From assembly GCF_963678635.1 (NCBI RefSeq), contig NC_087064.1, positions 32,092,369-32,156,368 on the forward strand: a DNA stretch of 64,000 nucleotides, in the 5' to 3' direction. The position numbers and the translations under genes are program-made. This stretch comes from Symsagittifera roscoffensis (taxonomy: Eukaryota; Xenacoelomorpha; Acoela; Convolutidae). The notes under the pieces were generated by a model, which made no database searches, was not told where the DNA came from, and was given only the letters and a program-made list of their open reading frames with translations. Of the stretch, positions 41,889 through 53,861 are shown one piece after another (the first letter of the stretch is position 1; every line of letters starts with the position of its first letter).

Positions 41889-44512
41889 TTTTAAGTTCGT
41901 CTTCACCATTCCGATAGGGTTTAGACTTCTCATGTAATAAAATAAGTTTTAAATTTTGTTCTCAGACATTTGAATTTTTTTGAAAGTGTCTGAAAATATG
42001 CTAAAACTTAACTGAAGCTTCAAAAAAGAAATGAAGTTTTTCGGAAAAAAAATTAAATTACTGTAAATTGTTTTATTACAGTTGAAAAGTTAAATAACAT
42101 ATAAATCATTGCACCGCATAAAATTTTTCTAGAGTTTATAGGTTAAGTTTACAAGTTCAAAAGTTTAGTATGTATTCCATCATTAAGTACTTTCCTTTTT
42201 TGGGTAAAAATAACTGAGTTCTTTTTGTTTAGTTTATTCATATCTTCCGATTAAATGGTTGGCGGTTTTCAATCCGCGATCCGTCGACTTCAAATTTAGA
42301 GTTTCATCCATCCCCAATATCTTCTAGCGTTCTTTTGTTGAGATCAATGCTACTGATTTTGAATTTGTCGCTCTTACTATCAAAGCAGCAATAGCTCTTG
42401 CTGCACAGGAACAACATTTCAGTACAGCGAAATTCTTCTATGAAAAATCCAGTTTCTCGTTTGTCATGCTTTTTGTGATAAGCGCGGCATGTACATGGAA
42501 AAAAACTTCTTCTTTGCAGCAGCTATAAAATCGTCACTATAATTTCGACGACTTAGTGTCCATTGAGCTTTCTTCTCAGGTAATATACAATCGTCCAGGT
42601 TAATTTCTGCTAATGCTAGTTACAAAAAGTCCGTGTCCATCTCAAATTCGTCGAATTTATTCTCAGCGCAATAATTGTGGAACGAATTGTAGTTTAACTC
42701 CAACATTCTAAGTTTGTCGTATTGAAGAAAGAAAAACCCTACAAAAATTGGTTCTCTATGTTCAATTATTGACTTCAGTAGTTCTACTTCATATAAGTCT
42801 TTTTTCTCAACATTCAATCGCTTGAAAAATTTCTCATTTATCGCTTTGTGTGTCCTCTTTTCGCCGCGATCTTTGGTTATCATGTGTCTGGATCTGCTCA
42901 TATTTTGATAACCATACGAGCTGATACCGAGAAGCTTAATTGTCTCAGCGACAACTCCAGAGTGTGGATTCTCGTCTCCTTCTCGTCGAGCATCAACAAC
43001 AGATTGAACAAAGTTGTTGAAAAATTTCCTAGGTGTATACTCAACAAATCAAAAAAATTTTGTACATCAAAGTTCAAGACTTAGATAGAAACTAAGAAGG
43101 GGTGTGATGATTGAACCAGTTCCTAAATTAAAACTGAAAATCAATATTCGTTGTAGGTTTCTCAGCAAATCATTTTCTTTGGCATAGTTTTTCATGTATT
43201 CTCCTATATCGTTAGGGCAGACGTGACTATTTTGATCATTAGAGGAAAATTTGAATTACGGGCTTCATTTTGTCGGAATTATTAAATCGCATTGCATATA
43301 GTCAAAAAGAAATCCGTTCTTAATTTTTTCAAGTAAAGAATCAGTAGACAGAGGTTTAGCGTGCGGATGTAGCCGGAAACATTCTTTTTTCTTGCTAGTT
43401 TTCTCACGCTACCTTATTTTAACACAAATATATAATAATTTTTCCGAATTGCTCTTAAGGCTACGGCTGCTTACAGCAAGATTTGTACAAAATTTAGTTA
43501 AGTTTCAAATTAAACTTTTTTGCCAGGAAGAATTGAACAAAAGTTTTGAGAAAGTTCAGCTGATTTTTTTCATATGAAAGCTTTGTAAACTAAGAAATTT
43601 GACGAGAAAAATTCCAGAAAAATGTCATATTTTAATGCAAAATTACATGAACTGCAGTGATATATAAAACCAATTGAATATCTTCAAGTCGAAGATTAAA
43701 AGTAACTGATGGCGCTATCAAATCATTCATTTTGGATTGATTTATGTAACAAAACACGAGACTTTGTCTTGCGTGCGTTTTTTGAAAAAAATTGAAATGA
43801 GAAAAAAGCTTAAATGCAAAAAAAAAATTCCAATGGACCAAGTTTATTTTTTCACTAAAACATAAAGAACTGCCACGCTAGCATTTTCACTGACAGGTTG
43901 TCAATTTGAGACACCAGGAAAAATGAATAATCTAAAAGTGCCGCGTACCGCGTCAGTTAATTTCCAATTACCATCTTTAATTGATTTTTTTTTGTCCGAC
44001 GTTTTTTTTGTAAACAACATCTTCAAAAAACAGAATTCTTCTTCATAAACTTTGAATTGGATAACCAGCAAAAATTTACACAATTATTTTTGTTTAAATA
44101 GCAAAAAACTTTTAGTTTTAATCACTAGTTTTTAATTTCCCATTCAGAGTTAATTTTACCTGTTAAACTTAATTAAACTTGCCAGCAACTAACAACAATT
44201 CAAAAAACAGAGAAGAAACAGTACCAATAATTAACTTCATTTCTTTAGATCTAGAAAAAGCAGGATTAACCCTTTTCAACGAGAAACCATCCAAATCAGA
44301 ATTATTGATCAAAAAAGCAAATGGACAAAACATGCAAACACAAAAAACCAGAAAGAAAAACAATACCAAAAAACTGATCCCTAAAACATAACGAGTTCAA
44401 TTACAGATTGATTTGTTCAACAATTATCCGATAATTTTCGAATTATGCAGAAGCCAGAAAACTCTTTTCCATTTATTGTTGCTATTGTTCAGTTTTTGAT
44501 GTAGTTTTTATA
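41889..44512. repeat. Array unit 2 (Y-X only, 2.62 kb)
   Basis: This is a deletion derivative: segment Y (41889-43356) passes directly into X (43357-44512). The join reads cagaggtttagcgtgcgg. In full units Y continues cagaggttttttaagg and X is preceded by gagagttgtagcg or gagagttctagcg, so the roughly 11-kb Z segment was lost at a few-base homology. Confidence 0.8.
42245..43356 (-). pseudogene. DNA polymerase B remnant, unit 2 (truncated)
   Basis: It carries the motif B-like and motif C-like parts and the C-terminal piece as in unit 1, with the same TAA (42620-42622) after the D-T-D motif. The motif A part, Cys/His block and inverted fragment are absent because of the Z deletion. Confidence 0.75.
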
Positions 44513-44869
44513 TTTTAAGTTCGTCTTCACCATTCCGATAGGGTTTAGACTTCTCATGTAATAAAATAAGTTTTAAATTTTGTTCTCAGACATTTGAATT
44601 TTTTTTGAAAGTGTCTGAAAATATGCTAAAACTTAACTGAAGCTTCAAAAAAGAAATGAAGTTTTTCGGAAAAAAAATTAAATTACTGTAAATTGTTTTA
44701 TTAAAGTTGAAAAGTTAAATAACATATAAATCATTGCACCGCATAAAATTTTTCTAGAGTTTATAGGTTAAGTTTACAAGTTCAAAAGTTTAGTATGTAT
44801 TCCATCATTAAGTACTTTCCTTTTTTGGGTAAAAATAACTGAGTTCTTTTTGTTTAGTTTATTCATATC

Positions 44870-46452
44870 TTCCGATTAAATGGTTGGCGGTTTTCAATCC
44901 GCGATCCGTCGACTTCAAATTTAGAGTTTCATCCATCCCCAATATCTTCTAGCGTTCTTTTGTTGAGATCAATGCTACTGATTTTGAATTTGTCGCTCTT
45001 ACTATCAAAGCAGCAATAGCTCTTGCTGCACAGGAACAACATTTCAGTACAGCGAAATTCTTCTATGAAAAATCCAGTTTCTCGTTTGTCATGCTTTTTG
45101 TGATAAGCGCGGCATGTACATGGAAAAAAACTTCTTCTTTGCAGCAGCTATAAAATCGTCACTATAATTTCGACGACCTAGTGTCCATTGAGCTTTCTTC
45201 TCAGGTAATATACAATCGTCCAGGTTAATTTCTGCTAATGCTAGTTACAAAAAGTCCGTGTCCATCTCAAATTCGTCGAATTTATTCTCAGCGCAATAAT
45301 TGTGGAACGAATTGTAGTATAACTCCAACATTCTAAGTTTGTCGTATTGAAGAAAGAAAAACCCTACAAAAATTGGTTCTCTATGTTCAATTATTGACTT
45401 CAGTAGTTCTACTTCATATAAGTCTTTTTTCTCAACATTCAATCGCTTGAAAAATTTCTCATTTATCGCTTTGTGTGTCCTCTTTTCGCCGCGATCTTTG
45501 GTTATCATGTGTCTGGATCTGCTCATATTTTGATAACCATACGAGCTGATACCGAGAAGCTTAATTGTCTCAGCGACAACTCCAGAGTGTGGATTCTCGT
45601 CTCCTTCTCGTCGAGCATCAACAACAGATTGAACAAAGTTGTTGAAAAATTTCCTAGGTGTATACTCAACAAATCAAAAAAATTTTGTACATCAAAGTTC
45701 AAGACTTAGATAGAAACTAAGAAGGGGTGTGATGATTGAACCAGTTCCTAAATTAAAACTGAAAATCAATATTCGTTGTAGGTTTCTCAGCAAATCATTT
45801 TCTTTGGCATAGTTTTTCATGTATTCTCCTATATCGTTAGGGCAGACGTGACTATTTTGATCATTAGAGGAAAATTTGAATTACGGGCTTCATTTTGTCG
45901 GAATTATTAAATCGCATTGCATATAGTCAAAAAGAAATCCGTTCTTAATTTTTTCAAGTAAAGAATCAGTAGACAGAGGTTTTTTAAGGAAAATTTTTCT
46001 TGACATGTTTCTTGAACGAAGAATCTACTTTAAATTGTTCCCACTACTCACACTCCCACTTTTCCTGAATATTATAACCTGTTATTTTTGTGTACTCTCA
46101 TCTCAACATATCCATTTTTCGCCTCCTATTTCCCCTTTCTTGGCATGAGCAGAAGTGATAGTAGCAAGCCATAGCTTCGAACATTGTTTTACAGTGATCA
46201 CAGTAGCCATCAACATGGAAACATTCAATTTTATTCTGCTTTTTGCTAGTAAAAAAACTCCTAATTTTACCCTCCGGTCTCAATTCTTTATAGAAGGACA
46301 TAAGCATATTCTCGCATTTTCTTGTTCTGTTATTTCTAGCTTTAAACCGATCATTTTCAGAGTCATACTCCCATCTTGTGTAAATTCCGGTCGGCATCAC
46401 TTGGTACATTGAGAATGAATATAACTCGCAAGCGTCAACTCCAACTATTGCT
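44870..46452 (-). pseudogene. DNA polymerase B remnant, unit 3
   Basis: This is the best preserved copy. The part from Y-Q-V-M-P-T-G-I-Y-T-R through the Cys/His block (C-D-H-C-K-T, Y-H-F-C-S-C-Q) is one open frame at 46098-46409, which is interrupted in unit 1. Motif A-like D-A-x-E-L-Y lies just above it, and motif C-like D-T-D is followed by TAA at 45245-45247. Frameshifts separate these parts, so it is not functional. Confidence 0.8.
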
Positions 46453-46735
46453 GTGCGTAAAGACGTATTGCTGCTATGATAGTGAGAGCGACAAATTTAA
46501 ATTAAGTAGCAAAGGACTTAACAAAAGAACGCTAGAAGATACTGGGGATAGACCATTGTCCAAATACAGCCAAATTCTTGATGAAATTGCAAATTTGAAG
46601 TCGATGAATCGCGGTTTCAAAACCTCCGACCGTTTAGTCGAACATATGAACAAACTAAAAAAAAGGTCTCAGCTATTTTTACCCAAAAAAGGAAGCACTT
46701 TATGATAGAATCCATACAAGGCCTTTGAACTTATA
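46453..46735 (+). pseudogene. Inverted polB C-terminal fragment, unit 3
   Basis: Open from 46376 to 46705 on the plus strand: K-T-Y-C-C-Y-D-S, then S-S-K-G-L-N-K-R-T-L-E-D and N-R-G-F-K-T. It has the stretch missing in unit 1. The junction with the minus-strand remnant is the same as in unit 1, so the inversion predates amplification. Confidence 0.75.
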
Positions 46736-48185
46736 AATTTAACCGTTAAACTGTAGTAATTTTTGATACGATGCAACGATTTTCATGTTATTTATTCTTT
46801 CAACTTGTAATAAAAAAATTTACAGTATTTTTTTTTCTGAAAAATTTTTTGTCTTCTTTGAAGCTTCACCTGAGTTTCAGCATAATTTCAGTAGAAGCCT
46901 TCTCTGAGTCCAGTCTTATTTTACTCCTAAATCAAATGGAGGAGCCGATCACATAAAAAACTGCCTGAAGCCAAACCAGAATTCATGAAACGCAACTTTC
47001 AAAGTGTCGGTTTTCTGACAAAAATAAATACAAATTTTGAACAAGACTGCTCGTATCGAGTGCTTTTTAAGATCTATGTAACACTATTAACATGAAAAAA
47101 ATAAATGTAACAAAAAAATTTCAACTTTTGATAATTTTTGTAAAAATCATCCCACTACACGCCATATAATGTAACAAGTGATAGATTTTGTTTCTAGTTC
47201 CAAGTTGATTGTAGCAAAAAAGCTTCCTTCAGGCAAACCGCAACGATTAAGGACCAATCAAATCTCTCTCACCCCTTAATAACGCAAAATGTATTGCGCG
47301 TTGATTTTCCCATTTTAGCCGAATTGGCAATCTTGTAACCACGATTACAAAAAAGTATCTTGCGCGCAATTTCCTTCTTGAAAAATGTTTGTGTAAATAG
47401 AAAACCAAATTTCCGACGAAAAATTTTAAATGAGTCACGACCAGTTTTTACTTCAAAAAAAGGAGCAATAAAAGCATATTTAGTGTTGAGAAGACTTCTT
47501 TGCAAGAACTGATCACATAAAAAATTGCCCTAAGCTAAACCAGAATCCATCTGTTAACGTTAATCTATATTCCGACAAAAAAGAACTTGGAAAACAATTT
47601 CCAAAGTGTTTTTTGAGCAACTGGACTGATTGCGGCAAAGAATTATTGCTAACGTTGTTTTTTTTCATGCGAAAAAAAACCTGTGAATAGAAAACTAATC
47701 TTGCGACCAAAAAAATGTCCTATGAGTCAAAGATAGTTTTTGGTTCTAATTTATTAGGAATTGCCCCATTACCAAGTTTAAAGTAGAAACGAGTTTTTGC
47801 ACCGATCGATCGCATACACGTTTGCCTGATTACAAATAAGAATGCATAAAACACAACTATAAAAAAAGCAAATTTGGGAAATTAATAGTAAAAATTTTTG
47901 ATAAAATTTAAAGAAAAATTTTAGTATTTGCTTTTAAAAATCTGGAATGCTTACGTTAAAACAAGCAACTTGAGCGTATTTCAAAAAAAATTTGAAGAGA
48001 AAATGGGTTTTTGGATTTCAATTTTATTCCGAATTGAGAAGGAACTGTCCAAATTGTTTTGTAAGTGACAGGACGAGTTCATGAAACCCATATTCATGAA
48101 ACCCATAATGAAACAAAGTAAGTTGATATTTATCTGACGAAAAAAAAACAATTTTTGATCAAGACTGCTAGTATTAGGTAAAACA

Positions 48186-48680
48186 GTCACAATGCAGTGA
48201 TTGTTGGTGCTCGCAATAAAAACAAGATAGTATTGAGAATTCTTCTCGGTTTTTGCAATAGATCCTGCTCCGTGCAAAATTTTTCATGAACTGGCCTATA
48301 TCATCGTGACCAACTTCACAATTTTTAAAAATTATGAGGATTTGAGAACATTTTGACTTCAAGTGATCTGGTGACTCAATTTCAGAAACTGCTTCTCCAA
48401 AAATTTCTTTGAGTCGACTTTTTTTCAATCAACTTCTTCTCGATTATCGATTTTTTGTGGGGAAAGTGTGTTTTTAGGAAAACCCCGACTCCGCGTTTAT
48501 TGTTGCGAGCCTAATCCTCTCTAAAAGTAACAATATTTACTGTTCTTTCAAGACGCATCAGTTCCCTATTGAGATCTTCTTCCGAATGATGTTCATGGTC
48601 ATGGCAAGCACAGAAGTGGAAAAATCATCCAGCCGCTTTAAAACAATTTCACATTGCTGATAAAACCCATCCACTGAAAA
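48186..48680 (-). pseudogene. Second polB scrap, unit 3
   Basis: Copy of 31790-32290, with P-D-H-L-K-S-K and D-D-I-G-Q-F-M at 48174-48428 and the worn Cys/His block above it. Confidence 0.65.
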
Positions 48681-51429
48681 AGTTCCAAACAGTTTTTGTC
48701 TACGAGCAGTGAACTGTGATCAGGATAAATAAATCAGGATAAGTTTTTTTGTGCGTTCCGACTGTTTACTGTAAAAAAAAGACTCTTGCGCGTCCTTTCT
48801 TTAAAAAAAATGTTTCAGCGATGAGTAAACTTAACATGCGACAAAAAGGGTTGGGTTTAGTTTTTGTTCTCGGATATTTATAGGAATTTAGCAACTAGCA
48901 ATTAGAGAGTTGCTCATCTAGATGATAACAATTTTTGAAAAAGGAAAATCTTTTCGAAAAAGAAATTACAAATTTTTTGTTCGAGCTTTTAGATTGTCTA
49001 CAGACAAAAAACTATCTTGCGCGCAATTTTTTTTTGAAGTTGTTTCTGTGAGTGGAAAACAAAATTCCAACGAGAAACAATGTGGGTCGAGATCCATTTT
49101 CAAGGCTTAATTATAAGGACTTTCCCATCTAATTTTCTAAGTGTCAGGATAACTTATTTGCTGGAACCAATTACATATAACTTAGCTTGAAACCAAATCA
49201 GAACGCATGAAACTCATTTTATAAAATTTATAATTTGCCGATGAAAAAGTGTTAAAAAAATTTAAAAAATTTTTGAGCGTCTGATCTGCTGATAAACAAT
49301 CAAAATTATCTGGCGCGAATTTTTTGAAGTGTTTGTGAGTAAAAAACTAAGGCTAAGAGAAAAATGGCTTCATAAGGATCGACTTTAGTTTAGCTTTTTT
49401 AATTAAAAAACTGCCGATTTAGCTTTTTAAGTGTCGTGACAATTTTTGTGAACGAAGCGATTTCATAAAAATTGCCAAAAAATAAATCAGAATGCATGAA
49501 ACTCAACTTCCCAAGCTACTGCTTTTCTAAAAAAAAACAAGAATAGCTTATAAAAAATTGCTCGTATCCGGGCAAACCCCTGAACTTGTTTTTTGCGTTT
49601 TAAGATGTATGGAGCAGTAATGACATGAAATAGTTATCTGTATTGAAATAAAAAAGAAGAAAGTTTAAAACTTGAGATTTTTCGTAAAAATCAGCACATC
49701 AAGCGCCATATAATTTACCAGAAGATATATTTCTTTCCTTGTTCCAAATGTAATGTAGTAATTAGGCTTTTGTCAGCGAAATGGAAACGATTTCTAAGAC
49801 CGATTAAATCTCCATTACCCCTTAATAGCGTGAAATGTTGCGCGTCGATTTTCCTGAATAAATTAGCCGAATTGGCAAGCTTGTAACCGCCATTACAAAA
49901 AAGAAGATAGTTGCGCGCAATTTTTGTCTTGAAAAAGGTTTGTGTAAAAGGAGTGTCGAAGGAGTAGTGTATAATCAGACAAAAAACATTTTTGGAAAAC
50001 ACTTCTAAAGTGTCTTTTGAGCATCTGGACTGATTACGGCAAAAAAATGTATCGCTCACGCTATTCTTTTTTTTTCTGAAAACTTTTTATCTTAGTAAAA
50101 ACCTGAGCTTGCCATAAAAAAAACTTCATAGAAACTTAGCTTGATATTATAATTTTAAATTAAACTTTTGCCCATCTAGTTTTTTTAGTGTCAGGACGAC
50201 TTTTTTTTCAGGAACCGATCACATACAAAATTGACCGAAATTAAAAAAAAATCAAAACATCCAACTTTTCAAGTTAACTTTTTCCGACAAAAAGTAAAAA
50301 CAAACTTTGAAAGAAAAAGTCAAAAACTTTTGAGCGGTCTGGTCTGCTTACAGGCAGAAAAAGTAACGTGTGCGAAATTTTTCATTTAAACTGTTTGTGT
50401 GAGTAGAAAACTACACTTGCGACAAAAAAAATTACATGAGATCGAGTTTGAAAAACTTTTTCCCAATTAATGAGTTGCTTATCTTGCTTCTTTAATGTAA
50501 GGACGACTTTTTTGCAGGAACCGATCCGAAACAAAGATGCTAGGAAGTAGATAAGAAATTGAAAAGCCCAACTTTTAAAATTGATTTGTTCTCCGACAAA
50601 AATAAAACAAAGAAGTTTTGAGAAAAGATTTTGAAAACCTATTCTGGGTTTCTGGACTTTTTACGAGCCAAAAACTTTTACGTGCAGTTCAAAAAACTGT
50701 TTGTGTGATTAGAAAACCGAGCTTGCCACAGAAACAGATTCATAGGAACCGAGTTTGAAACTAATCGTTTTTAATAAAACATTTGTCTATCTATTTTTTT
50801 TACTGTCAGTACGGTTTTTTTGAGGAACCGAATACGTACAAAGTTGCCTGAAACTACGACCAAATTCATAAAACCCAACATGAAACAAAAATGATCGATT
50901 TTCGTCCGACGAAAAAAAAAAATTTTTGATCAAGACTGCTCGTATCAGGTTGAATCCCTGACACTTACGACTGTCTTTTAAGATGTATGGAGTTGTAATA
51001 ACATAAAAAACTGAATGTAATAACCTACAAAAAAGAAATATTAAAATTTGAAGTTTTTCAAGAAAATCCTTCCTACACTCGCTATATAAAGTACAAAGTG
51101 ATAGTTTTCACTCCTAGTAACAAATCTTGTCAAATAAGTTTCCTTCAACCAATTTCGAACAGTTTTTAAGACGAAATAAATCTTCGCTTGAGCGTTAATT
51201 GGCGAATTTTTGACCCCTAAAACGAAAATTGCGCGCATTTTTTTTTGAATATGAGGCAAAAATAGATCCATATGCAATGAGTTTTTTTCACTCACTAGCC
51301 TATTTTTTCGGCCAATTAGTCCGTTTGAAGTCGGGACAAGTTTTTGCATCAACCGATCTCTCACAATTTTGCCTGAAAATTAATCAGAATGCTTGAATTA
51401 CAATTTTCAAAAAAGAGTTTTTTTCCGAC

Positions 51430-51624
51430 AAAAAAAACCTGAAAAATAACTCTAAAAACAAAGCTCTGCAGATACTGGTTTCGTTTCACTGTTCTTTCAC
51501 GACGCACGAGTCCCCAATTGTGATCTTCTTCCGAATGTTTTTCATGGTCCTGGTACGCACAGAAGTGGAAGAAGCAACCATCAGCTTTAAAAACAGTTTC
51601 ACAATGCTGATAAAACCCATCCAC
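51430..51624 (-). pseudogene. PolB Cys/His block scrap (1), unit 3
   Basis: Copy of 35040-35240 (G-F-Y-Q-H-C-E-T-V-F-K-A). Confidence 0.6.
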
Positions 51625-53659
51625 TGAAAAAGATCCGAACTATTTTTGTCTACGAGTAGAAAACTGTTATGAGGAAAAATAACTTGAAATTTTTTTTTTT
51701 GAGCATTTGGACTGTTTACAGTAACCAAAAGACAAAAGAAAACTTCCACTAAAGTCGGGTTTATTTTTTGTTCTCTTTTTGTAAGGAATTGTTCAACTGG
51801 AATTTATAGAGTCAGGACATTTTTTTTGCAGCAATCACGAACAGTTTTTTGTGCAAACGAACCAAAATGCAAGAAACACAAAATTAAAAATTGTTTTTTT
51901 TTACCGATAAAAAGTTTGAAGCATAAATTTGAAGTTTTTTTTTGGATCGAGTTTAGTTTTTTATTCACTTAATAAATGCCCAAATAGCATTTTGAGTGTC
52001 AAGATGACTTAATGCATGCAGCCCAACTTTCAAAATTGATTTTTTTTTTTCAAAAAAAAAACAGACTTTGAGGAACAATTGTGAATTTTTTTTAAGCATC
52101 TAGACTGTTTACAGTAAGAAATATATCTTGCGCGAAACTTTTTAGAACATTTTTGGATCGGGTTTGCTTACGGATCAAGTTTGTCTTCAAAATTATATGG
52201 ATTGAAATAGTTTTCTAGTCTTTTGTCATATAGAATTGCCTAACTAGAAATGTTAGGGTTAGAAACACTTTATTGCAGGAACGTATGACATAAGAAATTG
52301 CCTGAAACTACGACTGGATGCATGAAATCCACTTTTCATATTTCTAGACTAGACCAAGTTGAAATAGTTTTTCTCGCAGTTTGAGTTTTCTACTCAAGCA
52401 AACCATTTTAAAAAAATGCGCTGATGATTTTTACTGTAACAGTCCGGATGCACAGAAAAAAAATTCGATTTAAGTTTGAAATTTTTTTCAAGTTCTTTTT
52501 GTCAGCTGAAACTTGGATTTTATGCACTTTGGTCTGCTTACAGGTAGAAAAAGTAACGTGTGCGAAATTTTTCATTTAAACTGTTTGTGTGAGTAGAAAA
52601 CTACACTTGCAACAAAAAAAGTTAAATGAGATCGAGTTTGAAAAACTTTTTCCTAATTAATGAGTTGCTTTTCTTGCTTTTTTAATGTAAGGACGACTTT
52701 TTTGCAGTAACCGATCCCAAACAAAGATGCTAGGAAGTAGATAAGAAATTGAAAAGCCAAACTTTTAAAATTGATTTGTTCTCCGACAAAAATAAAACAA
52801 AGAAGTGTGAGAAAGAGATTTTGAAAACCTATTCTGAGTTTCTGGACTTTTTACCAGCCAAAAATTTTTACGTGTAGTTCAAAAAACTGTTTGTGTGAGT
52901 AGAAAACTGAGCTTGCCACAGAAACAGATTCATAGGAACCGAGTCTGAAACTAATCGTTTTTAATAAAACATTTGTCCATCTATTTTTTTTACTGTCAGT
53001 ACGGTTTTTTGGAGGAATCGAATACGTACAAAGTTGCCTGAAACTACGAGCAAATTCATGAAACCCAACATGAAACAAAAATGATCGATTTTTGTCCGAC
53101 GAAAAAAAAAACAATTTTTGATCAAGACTGCTCGTATCAGGATGAAGCCCTGACACTTCCGACTGCCTTTTAAGATGTATGGAGTTGTAACAACATAAAA
53201 AAAATTGAATGTAATAACCTACAAAAAAGAAATATTAAAATTTGAAGTTTTTCAAGAAAATCCTACCTACACTCGCTATATAAAGTACAAAGTGATAGTT
53301 TTCACTCTTAGTAGCAAATCTTGGCAAATAAAATTCTTTCAACCCATTTGGAACAGTTTTTAAGACGAATTAAATCTTCGCTTGAGCGTTAATTGGCAAA
53401 ATTTTGACCCCTAAAACGAAAATTGCGGGCATTTTTTTTGAAAACTGTTGGTGTAAGTAGAAAACTTAACTTGAGGCATAAATAGATCCATATTCATTCA
53501 CTAGCCTTTTTCTACTAGTTTTGTTCATTCACTAGCCTTTTTTTTAGCCAATTAGTCTGTTTGAAGTCGGGACGAATTTTTGCATCAACCGATCTCTTAC
53601 AAATTTGCCTGAAATTTAATCAGAATGCTTGAATTATAATTTTCAAAAAAGAATTTTTT

Positions 53660-53861
53660 TCCGACAAAAAAAATCCTGAAAAATAACTCTAAAAACGAAG
53701 ATCTGCCGATACTGGTTTCGTTTCACTGTTCTTTCACGCTGCACGAGTCCCCAATTGCGATCTTCTTCCGAATGTTTTTCATGGTCCTGGCACGCACAGA
53801 AGTGGAAGAAGCAAACATCAGCTTTAAAAACAGTTTCACAATGCTGATAAAATCCATCCAC
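53660..53861 (-). pseudogene. PolB Cys/His block scrap (2), unit 3
   Basis: Copy of 36730-36931, located just after the rearranged stretch of unit 3. Confidence 0.6.

Noticed and set aside
40733-44512. Segments X and X-Y as LTRs of a second retroelement
   Set aside because: The copies are in a Y-Z-X, Y-X, Y-Z-X series best explained by tandem units; there are no primer binding sites, TG/CA ends or gag-pol between them.
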